DNA of 26,350 nt from JACCQS01 sp050999295 (GTDB taxonomy: Bacteria; Actinomycetota; Actinomycetes; Mycobacteriales; Geodermatophilaceae), in assembly GCA_050999295.1 (NCBI GenBank), contig JBPCPI010000200.1, positions 1 through 26,350 on the forward strand. The letters are read 5' to 3'. The notes beneath the pieces are model-generated. The model saw only the letters and a program-made list of their open reading frames with translations. It did not search any database and was not told the origin of the DNA. Within the stretch, counting starts at the first letter, position 1, and each line of letters opens with the position of its first letter. Both the position numbers and the translations under genes were made by a program. Below, piece after piece: positions 15,743-22,828 of the stretch.

Positions 15743-17173
15743 GTGTCGCTGCGTACGCGGGTGCTGGCCGGATTTCTCCTGATCGGGGTGCTGCTGTCCC
15801 TAGCTGCCTTCGTCGTGGTGCAGAGCACCGCAGCCTCCTTGCTCGTCCAACTCGACCAGCAACTCGAAGACGCTCGCGTCCCGCTGAGTCGGATGGATGA
15901 CCTGCCCTCCGCGTACCCAGATCGGGGCGGGGGAGGAACCAACGACGGCCAGCCTGGCGCGCGAGTTGGAGGGCCGAGACTGAGTTCGGTCTACGTCGTG
16001 CTGTGCTGCCCGAACGGTTCGCTCGCGCCGGTTGCCAACCCCGACATCGGACACTGGCAACTCCCGGACATCGATGTCGCGCAAGCTCGAAGAGCCGCCG
16101 AGACGCGGACGCCGTACACCGCTGACGCCGGCGAGGTGCGCTACCGCATCGTGGCCTATCCACATGTCGGAACCGACGAGATAGTGATCCTGGCCCTCCC
16201 GATGCGCTCGGTCGACGCCACGGTGGCGCGGGTGACTGCGGTCGCCTGGGGGACCACCGCCGCGATCCTCGCGGTGCTCGCGCTGGTGGCGTGGTGGGTC
16301 ATCCGGCTCGGGATCCGGCCAATCAAGCAGATGACGGCGACCGCCTCGGCCATCGCCGGGGGGGATCTCACCCATCGCGTACCCGAAGCGCCTGCCAAGA
16401 CCGAGGCCGGTGAGCTGGGTCGATCGCTGAACGCAATGCTGTCCTCGATCGAAACAGCCTTTGACGCCCGTGGCCGATCGGAGCAGCGCCTGCGCCGGTT
16501 CGCCGCCGACGCCTCGCACGAGCTGCGCACCCCGGTGACGACCATTCGGGGGTACGCCGAGCTCTACCGCGCCGGTGGGTTGCGCGGCGAGGGCGAACTC
16601 GGAGAAGCCATGGGGCGCACCGAGAGTGAAGCGATCCGGATGGGCCGCCTGGTCGACGACCTGCTGGTACTCGCCCGACTCGACCAAGGGCGGGCCCTCG
16701 ATCGGCAGCCGGTCGACCTGACCCAACTGGCCGTGGACGCGGCCACCGATGCCGCCGTCCGCGATCCGGAGCGTGAGATCACCGGACCTGCCTCGCCGGA
16801 TGCGGTGCTGGTGCTGGCCGACGCCGACCGGCTCCGCCAGGTGATCTCGAATCTCGTCGCGAACGCTTTGGTGCACACCCCGCCGGGATCACCGGTGTCC
16901 CTCGATGTGGCGGTTGAGGGGCAATCCGGTGTGCTGCGGGTGATCGATTCCGGCGAGGGCATGCCGCCGGAGGTCGAGCAACGCGCCTTCGAGCGCTTCT
17001 ATCGCGCCGACCCGGCTCGCTCGCGGCATCGTGGCGGAAGTGGTCTGGGACTGTCCATCGTCGAGTCGACGGTCGCCGCCCTGGACGGGCAGGTGACCCT
17101 GAGAACCGAACCAGGTCAGGGACTCACAGCCACCGTTCGCCTTCCCCTGGCAAAGTCACCCGCCGCAACCTGA
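15743..17173 (+). CDS. Membrane histidine kinase (HAMP, HisKA, HATPase)
   Basis: The 476-residue kinase has one helix at about residues 8-30, an extracytoplasmic domain of about 130 residues, a second helix at about 164-186 and HAMP after it. HisKA carries FAADASHELRTPVTTIRGY with the phosphorylated His259. The ATPase domain shows the N box (Asn374 in NLVANALVHTPP), DSGEGM (Asp402), the F box ERFYRADPARS and GLGLSIV. The start is GTG 15743, four bases after the response regulator, and the two are co-transcribed. The sensor domain has no recognised ligand fold; it is Arg/Asp-rich with DAGEVRYR near its end. Confidence 0.95.
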   Translation: MSLRTRVLAGFLLIGVLLSLAAFVVVQSTAASLLVQLDQQLEDARVPLSRMDDLPSAYPDRGGGGTNDGQPGARVGGPRLSSVYVVLCCPNGSLAPVANPDIGHWQLPDIDVAQARRAAETRTPYTADAGEVRYRIVAYPHVGTDEIVILALPMRSVDATVARVTAVAWGTTAAILAVLALVAWWVIRLGIRPIKQMTATASAIAGGDLTHRVPEAPAKTEAGELGRSLNAMLSSIETAFDARGRSEQRLRRFAADASHELRTPVTTIRGYAELYRAGGLRGEGELGEAMGRTESEAIRMGRLVDDLLVLARLDQGRALDRQPVDLTQLAVDAATDAAVRDPEREITGPASPDAVLVLADADRLRQVISNLVANALVHTPPGSPVSLDVAVEGQSGVLRVIDSGEGMPPEVEQRAFERFYRADPARSRHRGGSGLGLSIVESTVAALDGQVTLRTEPGQGLTATVRLPLAKSPAAT

Positions 17174-17355
17174 TCTGACTCAGGGGACCCCTGCAACGTT
17201 AGGGTCGAGCGGCCGGGCGGAGCCCAACGGTCGCATTGGCCGGGGTGAGCGTCGTCCCAATCTTCCCCTGTCGCAGCGGTCTGGTGCCTGCGTTGGCCGA
17301 CTCTGCGGCTGTACGGCGGGCATTCACAGCCAGTGCTCAGCCGCGCCGGCGAATG

Positions 17356-17380
17356 TCGTCCTCATCGAAGTCGAGGACGA
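17356..17380 (+). promoter_or_regulatory. Inverted repeat before the small secreted gene
   Basis: TCGTCCTC (17356-17363) and GAGGACGA (17373-17380) form an 8-9-8 inverted repeat about 39 bases before the ATG at 17419. It could be an operator or an RNA hairpin in the leader. The rest of the 245-base gap after the kinase shows only a small hairpin CAGGGGACCCCTG at 17181-17193. Confidence 0.35.
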
Positions 17381-17418
17381 GAAGTCTTCGACGCGAGCAC
17401 TGAAGGGAGCACTCGAAA

Positions 17419-17895
17419 ATGGCGATCAAGAAACTATTGTTGGCCGGTGCGATCGTGACAAGTCTGGCCGGAGCCGGGTTGGTCTGGGCGCTGGTCTCGA
17501 CCACATCGGCCAGCTACGCCGAGGAGGCGGCGACCGACGAGGATGGGGGCCGGCCAGGCCATCCTGGGGAAGGCGGCCGCGAGCCCGGGCCAGGCGGTCC
17601 GCATCTGCTCGGTGTCGCTGCCGAAGCCCTCGGGATCACCGAAGAGGAGCTGCACGACCAACTCGAGGCTGGGGAGTCGGTGGCCAGCGTGGCAGAAGCC
17701 CAGGGCGTGGATGTCCAGACGGTGATCAACGCACTCGTCGCCGATGCGACCGCGCGGATCCAGGAGCATGTCGAGGGCGGTGACCTGGATCCGGAGGAGG
17801 CTGCCGAGCGGACCGCAGAACTGCCCGAGCGGATGGCGGACTTCGTGGCCAGGGAGGGCTTGCCCAGTCACGGACCCCGCCACCGGGACTGCTGA
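17419..17895 (+). CDS. Small secreted protein of unknown function linked to the two-component pair
   Basis: The 158-residue protein has a signal peptide (KKLLLAGAIVTSLAGAGLVW) probably cut after SASYA near residue 33. A Gly/Pro-rich linker follows, then a helical segment: LGVAAEALGITEEELHDQLE, then GESVASVAEAQGVDVQTVIN, then a coiled stretch ending MADFVAREG. The 'LGITEEEL...SVAEAQGV' pattern is common in actinobacterial secreted proteins without known function, often near histidine kinases. It may be a target or feedback partner of the kinase; that is inference. GAAGGGAG lies before the ATG, and a strong terminator follows. Confidence 0.75.
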   Translation: MAIKKLLLAGAIVTSLAGAGLVWALVSTTSASYAEEAATDEDGGRPGHPGEGGREPGPGGPHLLGVAAEALGITEEELHDQLEAGESVASVAEAQGVDVQTVINALVADATARIQEHVEGGDLDPEEAAERTAELPERMADFVAREGLPSHGPRHRDC

Positions 17896-17930
17896 GCCAT
17901 CTGCACGACCGACCGTCCGGCCCGATTGAG

Positions 17931-17967
17931 GGACGCCCGGTATCGAACTAACCGATACCGGGCGTCC
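17931..17967 (+). terminator. Strong Rho-independent-type hairpin
   Basis: GGACGCCCGGTATCG (17931-17945) pairs perfectly with its complement at 17953-17967 around a 7-base loop, followed by TTCGTTCG. It ends the two-component transcript and lies just past the end of the opposite-strand membrane gene, so it may serve both. Confidence 0.85.
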
Positions 17968-17989
17968 TTCGTTCGATGAGAGGTGCCGG

Positions 17990-18366
17990 TCAGCCCAACG
18001 CGACGACCAGGCAGAGACCGGCAAGCACCAGCACCGTCGGCGTCATCACGTTTCGCTCGGGCTTGCTTCGTGACATGCCGTTTAGGAGCGTCCGAGGGCC
18101 AGGTATCCGACCAGCACCCAGATCCCGACGTCAACCACCACGTCTGGAAGCAGGTCGGTGATCTCCGCCCTGTCCAGCACGAGCAGGGCGAAGATTCCGT
18201 AGAGGGCGATCGAGATCGCGCTCCCGACCCGCAGTCGGAGCGGAAGCACTTCGTGGGCACCACCCCAGGCAAAGCGTCCGAGTGGTCGCCCGAGGATGAG
18301 CAGGATCTGGAACGCACTGAGTGCGGCGAGCAGTGCGCAGACCACAACTGCCGCTGCCACCGTCAC
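17990..18366 (-). pseudogene. Small integral membrane protein gene with a one-base frameshift
   Basis: Starting at GTG 18366 the frame reads VTVAAAVVVCALLAALSAFQ and goes on through ILGRPLGRFAWGG to WVLVGYLALGRS, then stops at 18082. Another frame picks up at once with LLNGMSRSKPERNVMTPTVL and ends VALG at 17990. Adding one base near 18091-18092 joins them as YLALGTLLNGMSRSKPERN, a natural loop before a last helix. The repaired protein has about 125 residues and four helices and resembles a conserved actinobacterial family of unknown function that ends in the same way. Start choice is uncertain; a longer frame opens at 18501. It may be real decay or a sequencing error. Confidence 0.65.
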
Positions 18367-18438
18367 GGGGGCGAACCGTAGCCGGGCTCCAGCGCTGCAC
18401 CAGCCGCAGGTCGCACACGTGAGAGCCAGATCCTCAGA

Positions 18439-18455
18439 CTGGACAATCTGTCCAG
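18439..18455. promoter_or_regulatory. Perfect 7-3-7 palindrome upstream of hppD
   Basis: CTGGACA-ATC-TGTCCAG lies 92 bases before the hppD start and 73 bases beyond the divergent membrane gene. Its size and form fit an AsnC/Lrp-type or similar dimer site; AsnC regulators are common next to hppD in actinobacteria, although none is encoded in this window. Confidence 0.55.
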
Positions 18456-18547
18456 CAAGTCGGCTGACCAAATGCAAGAAGCGAGCAGAATGGCCGATCA
18501 AGACCGCAACTGTTGTCCAATCGGAGGTTCTCGGCGATCCTCATCTG

Positions 18548-19762
18548 ATGAGTGTGCACACGTCGCGCATCGAGCTCACGCCCGAGGAACGGGCCGCCGA
18601 GCTGAGCGCCGAACAGCTCAAGCAGCTCGTCGGGCTGGTCGACTACGACGCGGCGACCGACCCGTTTCCGGTGACTGGCTGGGATGCGGTCACCTTCATC
18701 GTCGGCAACGCCACGCAGACCGTGCACTTCTACTGCTCGGCTTTCGGGATGGATCTAGTCGCCTACTCCGGCCCGGAGACCGGCAACCGGGACCACAAGG
18801 CCTATGTCCTGACCAGCGGATCGTGTCGTTTCGTCGTCACCGGTGGGGTAGCTCCGGACAGCCCGCTGCTCGATCATCACCGGGCGCACGGTGACGGCGT
18901 CAGCGACATCGCCCTCGAGGTGCCCGATGTGGACAGGTGCATTGCTCAAGCCAGGGCCATGGGCGCCAGGATCATCGTCGAGCCGCACGACCGCTCCGAC
19001 GAGCACGGCACCGTACGTACGGCAGCGATCGCTGCGTACGGTGACACCCGGCACACCCTGGTCGACCGGTCCCGCTACACCGGCCAATACCTGCCCGGTT
19101 TCGTCGCCCGTACGTCGAGCTATGTCAAGCGGGACGGCGCACCGAAGCGGCTGTTCCAGGCGCTCGATCACGTCGTCGGCAACGTCGAACTCGGCAAGAT
19201 GGACGAGTGGGTCGGCTTCTACAACAAGGTGATGGGCTTCGTGAACATGGCCGAGTTCATCGGCGACGACATCGCCACGGACTACTCGGCCCTGATGTCC
19301 AAGGTCGTCGCCAACGGCAACCATCGGGTCAAGTTCCCGCTGAACGAACCGGCGATCGGCAAGAAGAAGTCGCAGATCGATGAGTTCCTCGAGTTCTACG
19401 GCGGGCCAGGCGCCCAGCACCTCGCGCTGGCTACTAACGACATCCTCCGTACGGTCGACGCGATGCGTGCCGAGGGGGTGGAGTTCCTGTCCACCCCGGA
19501 CTCCTACTACCAGGACCCGCAGTTACGTGCGCGGATCGGGAAGGTCAGGGCGCCGGTCGAGGAGCTCCAGAAGCGGGGCATCCTGGTCGACCGGGACGAG
19601 GACGGTTACCTGCTGCAGATCTTCACCCGACCGGTCGGTGACCGGCCGACAGTGTTCTTCGAAATGATCGAGCGGCACGGCTCCCTGGGCTTCGGCAAGG
19701 GCAACTTCAAGGCGCTGTTCGAGGCCATCGAACGGGAGCAGGCCGCCCGCGGCAATCTCTAG
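18548..19762 (+). CDS. hppD: 4-hydroxyphenylpyruvate dioxygenase
   Basis: The 404-residue enzyme converts 4-hydroxyphenylpyruvate and O2 to homogentisate and CO2, a step in tyrosine breakdown. Both vicinal-oxygen-chelate halves are present. The iron ligands of the C-terminal half are visible: His208 (LDHVVGN), His291 (AQHLALAT) and Glu372 (FFEMIERHGS). The C-terminal GFGKGNFKALFEAIEREQ is the conserved lid helix. The start at ATG 18548 gives the usual length; the frame is open further upstream but crosses the palindrome. No good ribosome site is seen. tyrA, also tied to this pathway, lies nearby on the other strand. Confidence 0.95.
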   Translation: MSVHTSRIELTPEERAAELSAEQLKQLVGLVDYDAATDPFPVTGWDAVTFIVGNATQTVHFYCSAFGMDLVAYSGPETGNRDHKAYVLTSGSCRFVVTGGVAPDSPLLDHHRAHGDGVSDIALEVPDVDRCIAQARAMGARIIVEPHDRSDEHGTVRTAAIAAYGDTRHTLVDRSRYTGQYLPGFVARTSSYVKRDGAPKRLFQALDHVVGNVELGKMDEWVGFYNKVMGFVNMAEFIGDDIATDYSALMSKVVANGNHRVKFPLNEPAIGKKKSQIDEFLEFYGGPGAQHLALATNDILRTVDAMRAEGVEFLSTPDSYYQDPQLRARIGKVRAPVEELQKRGILVDRDEDGYLLQIFTRPVGDRPTVFFEMIERHGSLGFGKGNFKALFEAIEREQAARGNL

Positions 19763-19778
19763 TCACCGCCCCCACTGG

Positions 19779-19841
19779 GACTTTCTCCGGAGAAAGTCAC
19801 ATCTGGCGCACGGCAGACCGCACATTCTCCGGAGAAAGTGC
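19779..19841. repeat. Pair of near-identical palindromes between convergent genes
   Basis: GACTTTCTCCGGAGAAAGTC (19779-19798) is a perfect 20-bp palindrome. A second copy at 19820-19841 shares the core TTCTCCGGAGAAAGT and is 22 bp with one mismatched pair. Their centres are 42 bp apart, four helical turns. They sit between the ends of hppD and the methyltransferase gene. They could be paired terminator hairpins or a two-site protein target; no T-runs follow. Confidence 0.75.
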
Positions 19842-19845
19842 GCTC

Positions 19846-20643
19846 CTAAGTGGCCGGCTTCGGCGGTGCGGTGATCCGGACCGAGACCTGCTCATCGTCG
19901 GCAGTGGCGGCGAAGTACTCGAACTCCAGGCCGGTGTCGGCGACGAATTCCAGCCAGGCCCGATGCTCGTGCTCGCGCCAGCCGGGGTAGTTGTAGTACT
20001 CGTCGAACAGGATGATGGTTCCTTCGACCATCCGAGGTCGGAGCTGCTGCAGGACGTAGATCGCCGAGGAGTACAGGTCCGAGTCGATGTGGGCGATGGC
20101 CAGCTGACCGCTGTGCTCGGCCAGGAATTTCGGCAGCACGTCCTGGAACAGACCGTCGATGATGGTTGCTCCCTGAACTACCGGGGGTTCGCCGGCGAAG
20201 GCTCCCACGTCGAAACCCCAGCGCCAGTGCTGGGGAAGCCCGGCGAAGGAATCGAAACCGAACACCTTGCGCTGCCCGCGAACTTCAGCGATGACCGTCA
20301 ACGTCCGGCCAGACGCGACACCGAATTCCAACGCCAGACCCGTCTTTGGAGACTGCTCCACCGCATGTCGGAGGATGTCCTGCGGGTGGAAGAACGGGCG
20401 GGCATCGCGGAAGGCGTCGACAGCGAAAGCAGCTGAATCGTCCGCGGCCGCGCGCTCCATCGCCGTATAGACGTCTCGCCGCTGCCGTCGCTCGAATTTC
20501 GTCAACCAGGCCATCAGTTCGTCATGCCGTGCCCTGCTCACCTCCCGGTCACGCTCGGCGTGCTGTTCGAGGTAGCTGTCTAGGACCCGTCCCACCCCGG
20601 CCAGCAGCCAGGACTTCGCGATTTTGCGCGGACCCGTGCTCAT
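19846..20643 (-). CDS. TylF/MycF-like SAM-dependent methyltransferase
   Basis: The 265-residue protein has a helical N-terminus and a Rossmann methyltransferase core: LALEFGVASGRTL (SAM loop), VFGFDSFAGLP, a central AIAHIDSDLYSS with the acidic metal-binding pair, and GTIILFDEYYNYPGW. These are the marks of the TylF/MycF group, which O-methylate sugars with Mg2+. In this setting, near a galactofuranosyltransferase, a cell-wall or exported glycan sugar is a possible substrate, but that is inference. GAGGAGGAAC precedes the ATG. It is last in a same-strand run after tyrA, 65 bases apart. Confidence 0.85.
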   Translation of the reverse strand: MSTGPRKIAKSWLLAGVGRVLDSYLEQHAERDREVSRARHDELMAWLTKFERRQRRDVYTAMERAAADDSAAFAVDAFRDARPFFHPQDILRHAVEQSPKTGLALEFGVASGRTLTVIAEVRGQRKVFGFDSFAGLPQHWRWGFDVGAFAGEPPVVQGATIIDGLFQDVLPKFLAEHSGQLAIAHIDSDLYSSAIYVLQQLRPRMVEGTIILFDEYYNYPGWREHEHRAWLEFVADTGLEFEYFAATADDEQVSVRITAPPKPAT

Positions 20644-20708
20644 CCTCGTTGTTCCTCCTCGCAGCTAGGGTGCCCGAGGGTAGGGGACAAGCCGGTCCGG
20701 CGCAGCGG

Positions 20709-21668
20709 TTAGTGCCGGTTTTTCGCTGGGTCGAGGCGACGATGGCTGACCAAGGCGTTGTCGACGTCGACAGCTTGGATGACCAGGCCCGCCTGGCCGA
20801 GCCGCAGAAGCTCTTGACCACTCGAAGCCGGCACGTGACTCAGTCCAGCAGATACTGCGGCTTCTCGCCTGTCGCCCAGGGACTCTCGGGCGGCGTGACC
20901 GTGAGCGATGAGGTCCGCCCAAGGGCGGTCCAGCTGTTGGAAGAGGTGCTGCAGGGCCGCACGTACGGCGGGTTCGTTCTGCTGGGTTATCGCGGCCAGC
21001 AATGCCGGATCGCTACCTGCCACTCGGGTGACATCAGCGAAACTCCCTGCCGCCAATGCCGGGATCAGCGGCCCTGATCCAGCTGCCAACGCCGAGAGCG
21101 CAAGCGCCAACAGGTGCGGGAGGCCGCTCACCATGGCCATCGCGTCGTCGTGCTCGCCCGGCGTCATCGGGATGACGCCCGCACCAAGATCTGTGATGAC
21201 GTCAGCCACCTTGAGCCACCGCTCGATTCGGCCGCGATTGTCGTCATCATCGAGGCACAGCGCCCAGGTAGCACCCCTGAACAGCTCCGCGTCTGCGGCC
21301 GAGAAGCCGTTGTGTTCCGTGCCAGCCATCGGGTGGCCCCCGATGTAGCGCTCAGCAAGTCCAGCAGCACGGACGGCTTTGCCCACTGACTGCTTAAGCG
21401 AACCGACATCAGTGAGTGTTGCGGTGTCCGAGATCTGCACGCTGTCCAGGGTCGAAGGCAGACCGTCGGTCAATGCCCTCATGGGCACGGCCAGGACGAC
21501 GAGATCAACACCCGAGAGGTCGGCAGTGATGCTCAGGCCGCTGGCCGCCGCTTGCGTGCGAGTCGCTGCGTCAGAGTCCCAGCCCATGACAAGGTGGCCG
21601 GCGTCCCTGGCCGAAAACGCGAAGGAACCACCGATCAGACCGAGCCCCACGACTCCGATTCTGTTCAC
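20709..21668 (-). CDS. tyrA: Prephenate dehydrogenase
   Basis: The 319-residue enzyme oxidises prephenate to 4-hydroxyphenylpyruvate with NAD(P)+, on the way to tyrosine. The N-terminus has the dinucleotide fingerprint VGLGLIGGS (7-15). The substrate motif IGGHPMAGTEHNGF contains His112 and His119, and HDDAMAMVSGLPHLLALAL and FADVTRVAGSDP are the conserved dimerisation helices. No chorismate mutase or ACT domain is attached. The GTG start at 21668 has GGAGGATCA before it. It lies 40 bases after the thioesterase gene, likely in one transcript. Confidence 0.93.
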   Translation of the reverse strand: MNRIGVVGLGLIGGSFAFSARDAGHLVMGWDSDAATRTQAAASGLSITADLSGVDLVVLAVPMRALTDGLPSTLDSVQISDTATLTDVGSLKQSVGKAVRAAGLAERYIGGHPMAGTEHNGFSAADAELFRGATWALCLDDDDNRGRIERWLKVADVITDLGAGVIPMTPGEHDDAMAMVSGLPHLLALALSALAAGSGPLIPALAAGSFADVTRVAGSDPALLAAITQQNEPAVRAALQHLFQQLDRPWADLIAHGHAARESLGDRREAAVSAGLSHVPASSGQELLRLGQAGLVIQAVDVDNALVSHRRLDPAKNRH

Positions 21669-21708
21669 TGATCCTCCGTGCCTGTGAGGAGCTCCGTCCT
21701 GATCGGTG

Positions 21709-22131
21709 TCATTGCAGTGGCTCGTCGCGACGGTAGACGCGGGCGAGCACCTCGGCTACCCGCCGGCCGTCGGACTGCGCGATCACACTGACGCGGTAGA
21801 CCGCCATCCGCCGGGTGCGGCTGAGCTCCTCGGCCTCGGAGACCAGCACCTCCCCGAGCGCGCCGGCCGAGAGGAACTCGGTGTGCAGGTCGACGGCCAC
21901 GGCCTGTTTGCCGTGACTGTTGGATGCGGCCGCGAATACGGTGTCGGCTAGTGCCATGGTTGCTCCGCCGTGGGCCACCCCATGAGCATTGAGGGTCTCG
22001 GCGCGTACGGCCATCCGAGCCCGCGCGTACCCAAGCCTGATCTCCTCGACCACGATGCCGAGGTGCGCGGCCAGCGGGTCGTTACGCAGGTACGCCGACA
22101 GGGCGGGTGGGAGGTCGTCGGGAGGGGCCAT
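21709..22131 (-). CDS. PaaI-like hotdog thioesterase
   Basis: The 140-residue protein has the hotdog fold pattern with NAHGVAHGGATMALADTVFA, the active-site loop of PaaI thioesterases (the Asp of LAD as catalytic acid). These hydrolyse aryl- or phenylacetyl-CoA esters; in this genome the substrate may be any aromatic acyl-CoA. The ATG at 22131 has no ribosome site, but TAGCGT at -12 to -7 fits a leaderless promoter (TANNNT). It heads the tyrA-methyltransferase run, and its start is only 11 bases from the divergent gene's start. Confidence 0.85.
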   Translation of the reverse strand: MAPPDDLPPALSAYLRNDPLAAHLGIVVEEIRLGYARARMAVRAETLNAHGVAHGGATMALADTVFAAASNSHGKQAVAVDLHTEFLSAGALGEVLVSEAEELSRTRRMAVYRVSVIAQSDGRRVAEVLARVYRRDEPLQ

Positions 22132-22142
22132 GATCAGACGCT

Positions 22143-22796
22143 ATGACACCGAGGTCCGCGCTCATCACTCCCGCCATCTCCGACTACGTCATTGCGCACA
22201 CCGAACCGCCGGACGAGGTGATGGCGGCACTGATCGCGGAGACCGCATCGCTGCCAGAGGTCAACATGCAGATCGCACCGGATCAGGCGGCCCTCATGAC
22301 GCTGCTCGCCAGATCGATCAACGCGCGGGCAGCGATCGAGATCGGGACCTTCACCGGCCTGTCGGCCTTGGCCGTGGCCCGAGCGCTGCCCGAGGACGGC
22401 TCGCTGCTCTGCTGCGACGTCAATGCCGAGTGGACCGCAGTCGCCCGCCGCTACTGGGAGCGTGCCGGGGTCTCGAACCGCATCGAACTACGGATCGGCC
22501 CGGCCGCCCAGACCCTCGAGGCGCTGCCCGAGGAACCGACATACGACTTCGCGTTCGTCGACGCCGACAAGACCGGGTACGCCGGCTACATCGCGGCGCT
22601 GTATCCGCGCATGCAGACCAACGCGCTGGTGCTCCTGGACAACACGCTGCGCGGTGGGCGGGTTCTGGGCAGCCGGGAGACCAGCGCGGACGATGCCGCG
22701 ATGATCGCGCTCAACGACCAACTCATCACCGACGTCGGTTGGGACACGGTGCTACTTCCCATCGCCGACGGTCTCACCCTGCTGCGCAAGCGGTGA
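22143..22796 (+). CDS. Class I SAM-dependent O-methyltransferase (COMT-like)
   Basis: The 217-residue protein has the O-methyltransferase family 3 pattern: an N-terminal helical cap, AAIEIGTFTGLSALAVARAL (SAM loop), the acidic LLCCDVNAEW, YDFAFVDADKTGY with Mg2+-binding Asp residues, and LVLLDNTLRGGRV. It would methylate a catechol-type hydroxyl group on a small molecule. No ribosome site is seen before ATG 22143, so it may be leaderless. It is divergent from the thioesterase. Confidence 0.9.
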   Translation: MTPRSALITPAISDYVIAHTEPPDEVMAALIAETASLPEVNMQIAPDQAALMTLLARSINARAAIEIGTFTGLSALAVARALPEDGSLLCCDVNAEWTAVARRYWERAGVSNRIELRIGPAAQTLEALPEEPTYDFAFVDADKTGYAGYIAALYPRMQTNALVLLDNTLRGGRVLGSRETSADDAAMIALNDQLITDVGWDTVLLPIADGLTLLRKR

Positions 22797-22828
22797 CTCT
22801 TGGTTGATCAAGCTAGGAGAAGGCCGGC

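Noticed and set aside
19009..19043. Long palindromic stretch centred on CAGCGATCGCTG within hppD
   Set aside because: The arms fall on conserved hppD codons (GTVRTAAIAAYGDT) and are offset by five bases, so it is most likely codon use rather than a site.
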